Shown here piece by piece: positions 58,368-64,000 of a stretch of DNA of 64,000 nt; position 1 is the first letter of the stretch, and each line of letters begins with the position of its first letter. Source of the stretch: Prochlorococcus sp. AG-347-I19 (GTDB lineage Bacteria; Cyanobacteriota; Cyanobacteriia; PCC-6307; Cyanobiaceae); NCBI GenBank assembly GCA_003279105.1, contig QCBO01000007.1, positions 1 through 64,000 of the forward strand. Reading direction: 5' to 3'. Position numbers and translations under genes: made by a program. The notes beneath the pieces were generated by a model. The model did no database searches. It was given only the letters and a program-made list of their open reading frames with translations, and had not been told where the DNA came from.

Positions 58368-59656
58368 TTCAATACTTTTGATTTTTGATTATTAAAAGAA
58401 TTATTACTTTTACCCTCTGCAATAAGGTATATCATGAAAAGCAAGATAACGGAACCAGCTATAAAAGGAGATTTAGGACCAAAACTATCATAAACCCTTC
58501 CTGCCATTGCAATTCCTAAAACCCCCCCAAGACTCTGTAGACCTTGAAGATTACTTAAAATTGATCCTTGTTTATCAGTGTCTAATTTTTTTGATATTAG
58601 TGCTCTTAAGGTGGGCGTAATTAATCCTGCCCCAACGGCTAAAAATGATACAGCTGAATAAATATTAATTGTCGCATTTTCTTTTGGAGCAGTTATTAAA
58701 AGAGCACATGCTACAAGAATGAAGCCTGATCCGATAAGTGTTAATCGCATTTCTCCAAATTGTTTTACGAGAGGCCCAATTAGTCCTCCCTGAACGATAA
58801 TTGCAATTATTCCTACTACAACAAGAGTTCCGCTTGATGCTTTTGTCGTCCAGTTTAAAGATTCTTGAAGGAAGAATATAAGTATATTGGTCAATCCAGT
58901 AAAAGCAATAAAGTAAATAAAAAAAGCTAATGATAATTTTTTAATCTTTTCTTCTTTGAAAACTGTAAATAGGTTTTTTAAAGGGTTTTTTATAAAAGGT
59001 TTTGATTTATTTGAGTCACTATTAGGCTTGGTTTCCGGTAAGTAAAAAAATACAAGGAGGAAATTTATTATTGGAATGATTGAGGCTATCAAAACTGGAA
59101 TAATAAAATTATTATTTGTATTTTTGGCAAAAATAACAACAAAAATATTACCTAAGAAAAAACTTAAACCAAAAGCTACACCAATAAGTCCAAATGTTTT
59201 TGCTCTTTTTTCAGGGCTTGAAATATCTGCAAGAATTGTTGTTGCAGTAGCTGCAGTTCCCCCACTTAAACCGTCAATTAGTCTTGCTAAAAATAATAAA
59301 AATAAAGGGATAGAGGCTATTGAATTTGACCAATTATGTAGAACCGTAAAAGATAATATTGATATTCCTATGACTGAACCAGTAATACAAAAAAGAGTGA
59401 CAGGTCTTCTTCCATATCTATCGCTCATAAGTCCTATAAAAGGAGAAGCTGTAAATTGAGCTAATTGGTAAGTGCATGATAATAAACCATATGTACTTGC
59501 TTTAGAATCAAAAAGTAAAACAAAGGAGGGTAATATAGGTAGTAGTATGCTTTCACTTAAACGATCATTTAGAAGAGTGATAAAGGCACTAAGAAGAGTA
59601 AATTTTTTATTTGGTTTTAATAAACTTTCTTTCACAATATTTACCTTCATTACCAT
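58364..59656 (-). CDS. major facilitator superfamily transporter (DHA1/TetA-like)
   Basis: 430 aa with about 12 membrane helices. The loop 2-3 signature is GLMSDRYGRRPV, and motif C-like sequence is FLARLIDGLSGGTAATATTILADISSPEKRAKTFG (seen in parts). This is the TetA/multidrug-exporter branch; the substrate is unknown. It heads the MFS-ppk pair with a 4-nt overlap and is divergent from cobA by 24 nt, so promoter elements must lie close to or inside the neighbours. Confidence 0.88.
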   Translation of the reverse strand: MVMKVNIVKESLLKPNKKFTLLSAFITLLNDRLSESILLPILPSFVLLFDSKASTYGLLSCTYQLAQFTASPFIGLMSDRYGRRPVTLFCITGSVIGISILSFTVLHNWSNSIASIPLFLLFLARLIDGLSGGTAATATTILADISSPEKRAKTFGLIGVAFGLSFFLGNIFVVIFAKNTNNNFIIPVLIASIIPIINFLLVFFYLPETKPNSDSNKSKPFIKNPLKNLFTVFKEEKIKKLSLAFFIYFIAFTGLTNILIFFLQESLNWTTKASSGTLVVVGIIAIIVQGGLIGPLVKQFGEMRLTLIGSGFILVACALLITAPKENATINIYSAVSFLAVGAGLITPTLRALISKKLDTDKQGSILSNLQGLQSLGGVLGIAMAGRVYDSFGPKSPFIAGSVILLFMIYLIAEGKSNNSFNNQKSKVLK

Positions 59657-59680
59657 TAACTTCTACTACCATACTTGTTA

Positions 59681-60496
59681 ATGGAAATTATTGTGCCCGG
59701 CATTGTTTATTTAGTTGGAGCAGGTCCTGGTGACCCTGAGCTTCTAACTCTAAAAGCTTTACGCCTAATAAAAAATTGTGATGCATTAGTACATGATGCT
59801 TTGATCCCGAATGAAATAACAAAAGAGGCAGGAAAACATACAGAAATTTTCCATGTAGGTAAAAGAGCTGGAAAGTGTTCTGTACCTCAGAATGAAACTA
59901 ATGCTCTTATTTTGAAATTGGCAAAAGAAGGCAAAAATGTTGTAAGGCTTAAAGGGGGAGACCCATTCGTTTTTTCTAGAGGTGGTGAAGAGGTATCGAT
60001 TTTAGAAAAAAATGGAATTTCAGTTGAAATAGTGCCAGGGATTACTTCTGGTATAGCTGCCCCTACATATTTTGGTATTCCACTAACCCATAGAGATGCT
60101 GCGAGTTCCGTAACTTTCGTCACTGGACATGAGCGTGTAGATAAGGAAAAAAAGACAGTGAATTGGAGAGGTTTAGCTAAATCATCAGATAGCTTAGTAA
60201 TTTTTATGGGTATAAAAAATATTGAATTTATTGTGGAAGAATTAATTTTAGGTGGTTTAGATAAGAGTACTAAATGCGCTGTTATTCAAGAAGCAACTTT
60301 AAAAAATCAAAAATGTTTGATAGAGAAATTAGATAATCTTCCAGATAAAATCAAAGATAAAGAATTTTTAGCTCCATCAATTATCATTATTGGAAAAATT
60401 GTTGAATATAAGGTTAATAACAATATAACTAAAGTATCTGATGTCTATTTACCAGATATTAACAAAGTTCAACTATATAATAAATCCCAAAAGTAA
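59681..60496 (+). CDS. cobA: uroporphyrinogen-III C-methyltransferase
   Basis: 271 aa from ATG 59681. It methylates uroporphyrinogen III at C2 and C7 using SAM, feeding cobalamin or sirohaem. Motifs are VYLVGAGPGDPELLTLKALRLI, RLKGGDPFVFSRGGEE, PGITSGIAAPTYFGIPLTHRD, VTGHE and a C-terminal APSIIIIGKIV. There is no fused CysG oxidase or HemD domain. Cobalamin is the cofactor needed by QueG in this window. The last 28 nt overlap pabC on the other strand. Confidence 0.95.
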   Translation: MEIIVPGIVYLVGAGPGDPELLTLKALRLIKNCDALVHDALIPNEITKEAGKHTEIFHVGKRAGKCSVPQNETNALILKLAKEGKNVVRLKGGDPFVFSRGGEEVSILEKNGISVEIVPGITSGIAAPTYFGIPLTHRDAASSVTFVTGHERVDKEKKTVNWRGLAKSSDSLVIFMGIKNIEFIVEELILGGLDKSTKCAVIQEATLKNQKCLIEKLDNLPDKIKDKEFLAPSIIIIGKIVEYKVNNNITKVSDVYLPDINKVQLYNKSQK

Positions 60497-61296
60497 ATTG
60501 GATCGAATTTAGGTTTAAGCTTTAAATCATCAACTTGATAAATTTGTCTGCAAGATAAGCTATTAATTGCAACTATTATGTCATCATTTTGAAATTCTGG
60601 AGGAATTAATTTTTCTTTTACAATTTTCAATTTTAAAGCTTGAGAAACCATAATCCCCTCTAAACAGCCGCTCTCTTTTCTAGGAGTTATCCATTGATTA
60701 TTTCTTTTAATTAGAAGATTAAATGTACTTCCACAACAAAGTTCACCTGAGGTATTCAAAAGGATAGAATCATCAAATGATTTTTCATTAGCTTCTGTCA
60801 AAACTTGTATTGCCTGATTATATGAAAATGTTTTGCATTTACTTATAAGACTGAATTCATTTATTTTTTCCGTTTGACTAATGCAAACGTTTATCGGATT
60901 AAAATTTGGTTTGATTCTATAAAACTCAAGCCATAAATTGTCCAAATTTTTTGTTTCTAAAGTGCTGTCAATTCTTAGTGTTCGACCTTCATTAGTTCCT
61001 CGACTATAGTTTATTCTTACTGAAGCAAATTGATCATTTTTAAGCGATAACTTTTTAATTCCATCATGAATAAGTTGTCTCAAAGTTAATTTATTTATTT
61101 TGAGGTTAATATTTAAAATCTTGCTACTTTTTTCTAATCTTTTTAGATGTTCATCAAAAAGAATAGGTTTGTTTTCTTTTATCAAAATGGTTTCAAATAT
61201 ACCATCAGCAAATTTTAATCCTCTATTATTAGCAGCAATAAATATTCTATCAATATCCAACCATTGATCCTTGTGCCAGCCTAATGTTTCAATCAT
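60469..61296 (-). CDS. pabC: class IV aminotransferase, probable aminodeoxychorismate lyase
   Basis: 275 aa, PLP fold type IV. The early block GLKFADGIFETILIKENKPILFDEHLKRLEKSS is typical of PabC/branched-chain aminotransferases. The PLP lysine is likely in ISKCKTFSYNQAIQVLTEA, and the phosphate loop is in GSTFNLLIKRN followed by GCLEGIMVSQAL. Assignment to 4-amino-4-deoxychorismate lyase rests on coupling to pabB (ATGA overlap). A general branched-chain or D-amino-acid aminotransferase is the alternative. Confidence 0.8.
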   Translation of the reverse strand: MIETLGWHKDQWLDIDRIFIAANNRGLKFADGIFETILIKENKPILFDEHLKRLEKSSKILNINLKINKLTLRQLIHDGIKKLSLKNDQFASVRINYSRGTNEGRTLRIDSTLETKNLDNLWLEFYRIKPNFNPINVCISQTEKINEFSLISKCKTFSYNQAIQVLTEANEKSFDDSILLNTSGELCCGSTFNLLIKRNNQWITPRKESGCLEGIMVSQALKLKIVKEKLIPPEFQNDDIIVAINSLSCRQIYQVDDLKLKPKFDPIYFWDLLYS

Positions 61297-62606
61297 TTTA
61301 GTGAATCAATTAATGGTAAAAGTTTCCACTTTAGTTCATCAGTTTCCTCCTCCGGGTCTGAGTCAATAACTATTCCGCAACCAGCATATATATTGATTTT
61401 TTTGTCTTTAATTAAAAATGATCTTATTAGTATATTGCTGTCAAACTCTCCATTCCAGTCAAGCTTCAAAAATGAGCCACAGTATGGTCCGCGTTCATAT
61501 TCTTCTAATTCAAAAAGTCTCTGGCATGATCTTAATTTAGGTGCTCCAGTTATAGAGCCCCCAGGCCAACAAGCTTTTAGTAAATCAATCCAGTTCGTGT
61601 CTTTTTTTAATTTGCCTCTGATTACTGAAGTTAGATGATGAACTTTTAAGAAACTTTCAAGTTTTAATATTTCTGGCACCATAATACTTCCTGTTTCGCA
61701 AACTTTACTTAAATCATTTCTTATTAGGTCAACAATCATAATATTTTCGGCTCTATCTTTCTCGTTAGTTATTAAATCGATAGCATTAAGTGCGTCTTGA
61801 TTTAAATCTTTATCTCTGGATCTAGTTCCTTTGATAGGTCTTGATTCTACAAAATTTTTTTTATCTATTTTTAAAAATCTTTCTGGCGAGGTAGATAATA
61901 CAGCCTCTTTATAATTATTATTTATTATTATTCCTCCAAAGGGAGCTCTTAATTTCCTTCTTATTTTCAAATAAATATCTAGAGGATTATAGTTTTTGGA
62001 AGATTCAATTTCGCATTTAGTTGTAAGGTTTGCTTGAAATATATCTCCTAAGGAAATTAATTTTTTCAATTTTAAAATATTTTTCTGAAATTTTTCAGCC
62101 ATTTCGTCCAAATTTATTTTTGAAAAATCAAAATTCAACTTTTTTTTAATAATATTTTCTTCTTCGATATTTTTTATATTGTTGATTATGTTTTTATAAT
62201 TCATCAGTTCAGATGAGTTTGTGCCTTCGATAATTATTTCTTTTTTTATTAGATTACATTTAATGATTGGATCATATGATGCAATCCATAAAGTTGCCAT
62301 ATTAGATTTTTTCCATGGGTTTTTTGGTTCTATGTAAACTCCAGCTTCATAACTTAACCATCCGATCCAAAATCCTTTTTCAATATTTCTTAAATTGTTA
62401 AATGGATTATTAGTTTTGTCTAAGTTATTGATATCTCTTGATTGGATTATTTTTTTAGGTTTAATTCCTATTATTGACCATTCCCCATTTTCTTTGCCAT
62501 CGCTGTCTAGCCAAGCTAATCCTTTATCTCCAAATTTTTTTGTTAGATGATGCGTAATCAGTGCTGGATCTATCCATTTTTCTAGAATTATTTTTTTTAT
62601 TTTCAT
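61293..62606 (-). CDS. pabB: aminodeoxychorismate synthase component I
   Basis: 437 aa, a chorismate-utilising enzyme. The signature SRPIKGTRSRD carries Lys where TrpE-type anthranilate synthases have Ala (PIAGT). That Lys forms the covalent intermediate in PabB, so folate rather than tryptophan is indicated. DLIRNDLSKVCETGSI, CWPGGSITGAPKLRS and GIVIDSDPEEETDELKWK follow. No PabA glutaminase is fused or adjacent. It overlaps queC by 4 nt and pabC by 4 nt. Confidence 0.92.
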   Translation of the reverse strand: MKIKKIILEKWIDPALITHHLTKKFGDKGLAWLDSDGKENGEWSIIGIKPKKIIQSRDINNLDKTNNPFNNLRNIEKGFWIGWLSYEAGVYIEPKNPWKKSNMATLWIASYDPIIKCNLIKKEIIIEGTNSSELMNYKNIINNIKNIEEENIIKKKLNFDFSKINLDEMAEKFQKNILKLKKLISLGDIFQANLTTKCEIESSKNYNPLDIYLKIRRKLRAPFGGIIINNNYKEAVLSTSPERFLKIDKKNFVESRPIKGTRSRDKDLNQDALNAIDLITNEKDRAENIMIVDLIRNDLSKVCETGSIMVPEILKLESFLKVHHLTSVIRGKLKKDTNWIDLLKACWPGGSITGAPKLRSCQRLFELEEYERGPYCGSFLKLDWNGEFDSNILIRSFLIKDKKINIYAGCGIVIDSDPEEETDELKWKLLPLIDSLK

Positions 62607-63277
62607 TTTTTATTATTGTTATTAAGCCATTTTTCATAAGCAGCATTTCTAATTCTGCAGCTATCACACTTACCGCATGGTTTTGAATTACCCGAATAAC
62701 AACTCCATGTTTTATCTAAAGGGACGTGATTATCAAAAGCTAATTTAATAATTTCCTCTTTATTTAAATCTAATAGTGGTGTCCAAAGTTTTATTGGATT
62801 ATTTTCTCTTCCTCTTTTATTGGCTAAATCTGCTAACTCTTGAAATTTTTTAATGTAGTCAGGTCTGCAATCTGGATAACCAGAATAATCTAGTGCATTA
62901 ACTCCTAATCCTATAAAATCAGCATCTATTGCTTCGGCATAACTTAGTGCAACGGAAATAAATATAGTATTTCTCCCAGGAACATAAGTATTAGGAATTT
63001 TATTAGTTTGTACTCCTTCTATTGGAATATTTTTTTGAGTATCAGTTAATGACGAGCCTCCCCATAAAGATAAGTCAAGCTTAATGATTTTAAATTCGTC
63101 GATATCAAAGTGTTTTGCAATTATTGATGCAGAATTTAATTCTTTTTTATGACGTTGACCGTAGTCAAATGAAAGGCCAAAAATCTTAGCTTCGGATTTT
63201 TTGGCGATACCAGTAACTGTAGAAGAATCTAAACCTCCAGATAATAAAACTACTATCGATTTATTTTTAAGAGTCAT
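62603..63277 (-). CDS. queC: 7-cyano-7-deazaguanine synthase
   Basis: 224 aa, an ATP-dependent enzyme turning carboxy-deazaguanine into preQ0. The PP-loop is VVLLSGGLDSSTVTGIA, followed by SFDYGQRHKKEL and VPGRNTIFISVALSYAEAI. The C-terminal zinc site is CYSGNSKPCGKCDSCRIR. It lies between queE (6 nt upstream) and pabB (4-nt overlap), so queE-queC-pabB-pabC probably form one transcript. Confidence 0.97.
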   Translation of the reverse strand: MTLKNKSIVVLLSGGLDSSTVTGIAKKSEAKIFGLSFDYGQRHKKELNSASIIAKHFDIDEFKIIKLDLSLWGGSSLTDTQKNIPIEGVQTNKIPNTYVPGRNTIFISVALSYAEAIDADFIGLGVNALDYSGYPDCRPDYIKKFQELADLANKRGRENNPIKLWTPLLDLNKEEIIKLAFDNHVPLDKTWSCYSGNSKPCGKCDSCRIRNAAYEKWLNNNNKK

Positions 63278-63283
63278 ATGATT

Positions 63284-63961
63284 TCAATTAATTTTTAAGT
63301 ATTTGTGAGTTTGAAGGCTCAATTTCCAATCGGGATTATTTTTTACAAAATCAATAGCAAGAGAAAAACCATTCGCATTGTTCCATGCTGGCTGTAAATA
63401 AAAAATTTTATCTTCTTTTTTTAAGCCATCTTCGCTTTTAGAGAGTTGATATTGTTTTAAAGTTTCTTTTTTTATTTGAATAGCAAATTCAATATCTTCT
63501 ATTTCATTTATGATTATTTTGATCTCATTACAGTTTTTTAAAAAATAATTTTTTGGAGGTGAGTGTCTTTTAGGAGATAAAGTAATCCAGTCATAGCTTC
63601 CTGATATCGAATTAACTCCACTTGTCTCAATATGAATCTTCATTGGCTTTTGTTCTTCTCCCATTGTCATTTTTTTTATAGCTTTGCAAAAATTATCCAA
63701 GTTATGTTGTAAAGGTTCTCCACCTGTAATAACGCAAAAAGATGCTCCTTTTTTTCTGGCAATTTTTATGCGATCTATTATTTTTTCAATCGATATAGAA
63801 GGGTGTTTTTTCTCGTCCCATGAATTCTTGGTATCGCACCACGAACATCCAACTTTGCATCCGGCTAATCTTACAAAAAAAGCACTTTTTCCAGCGTGAT
63901 AACCTTCACCTTGTAATGAATGAAATTGTTCTACTAAGGGTAAAAAATTTGTCATTTTCAT
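63284..63961 (-). CDS. queE: 7-carboxy-7-deazaguanine synthase
   Basis: 225 aa, a radical-SAM enzyme producing the deazapurine ring from carboxy-tetrahydropterin. N-terminal EQFHSLQGEGYHAGKSAFFVRLAG leads to the CxxxCxxC cluster (Cys35, 39, 42) in GCKVGCSWCDTKNSW. FCVITGGEPLQHN, IHIETSGVNS and WITLSPKRHSPPKN (SAM and substrate sites) follow. It is the first gene of the queE-queC-pabB-pabC run within the window; positions 63962-64000 show nothing. Confidence 0.96.
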   Translation of the reverse strand: MKMTNFLPLVEQFHSLQGEGYHAGKSAFFVRLAGCKVGCSWCDTKNSWDEKKHPSISIEKIIDRIKIARKKGASFCVITGGEPLQHNLDNFCKAIKKMTMGEEQKPMKIHIETSGVNSISGSYDWITLSPKRHSPPKNYFLKNCNEIKIIINEIEDIEFAIQIKKETLKQYQLSKSEDGLKKEDKIFYLQPAWNNANGFSLAIDFVKNNPDWKLSLQTHKYLKIN

Positions 63962-64000
63962 TCAAAAAAATAAAGAATATTAATTTGATTGAGTTAACTT

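Noticed and set aside
59076-59459. 127-codon plus-strand open frame
   Set aside because: Wholly antisense to the MFS transporter membrane helices; no conserved motif.

Overview
The window is a gene-dense, very A+T-rich bacterial chromosome segment that looks like Prochlorococcus marinus of a high-light clade (MED4/MIT9301-like). The evidence is the gene set and order (dnaN, PRC-barrel protein, purL, purF, gyrA-like, TPR, queG, DUF502, nusB, ftsY), small intergenic gaps, cyanobacterial families (CYP38-like cyclophilin, DUF3134, DUF1400, phytol kinase-like protein, GAP2, sucrose-phosphate synthase) and A/T-ending codons. The strain assignment is from memory of related genomes, not from a search. 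No insertion sequences, CRISPR array, prophage genes, rRNA or tRNA were recognised.

Layout. Left part (1-30.6 kb): an HNH nuclease, a small membrane ORF, an SDR protein and pdxA; accB-efp; CYP38-like cyclophilin-thiL; gap2; murC-murB-ebfC; the grpE-dnaJ-tusA-like-rsgA chaperone/ribosome-assembly run; msrB; dusA; a glycine-rich RRM protein; argH; a SpoIIE phosphatase; ftsY-nusB-DUF502; queG-TPR; a GyrA/ParC-like subunit; and purF, purL, a PRC-barrel protein and dnaN reading leftwards. Centre (30.64-30.98 kb): the only gap above 300 bp. It lies beside dnaN and carries DnaA-box-like 9-mers and a run of four TAG triplets, so it is the likely replication origin. Right part: thrC, a DUF1400 protein and a UbiB kinase; recN-uvrA; sucrose-phosphate synthase; mraY-DUF3134; argG; rpsF-aroE; dnaK; a FAD oxidoreductase; purU; a ClC channel; acnB; DAHP synthase; a phytol kinase-like protein; a group 2 sigma factor; ppk-MFS transporter; cobA; and queE-queC-pabB-pabC.

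The genes are mostly core metabolism and information processing: peptidoglycan precursors (murB, murC, mraY), purines (purF, purL, purU), the shikimate route feeding folate (aroG, aroE, pabB, pabC), arginine (argG, argH), queuosine (queC, queE, queG), DNA repair and topology (recN, uvrA, gyrA-like) and protein folding (dnaK, dnaJ, grpE).

The most interesting signals are the origin architecture (TAG triplets next to paired DnaA boxes), the fact that all twelve convergent gene junctions overlap or nearly touch, a 67-nt antisense coding overlap at the end of a one-domain sucrose-phosphate synthase, repeated obligatory TTG starts, and a GyrA paralogue without a GyrA box next to the origin.
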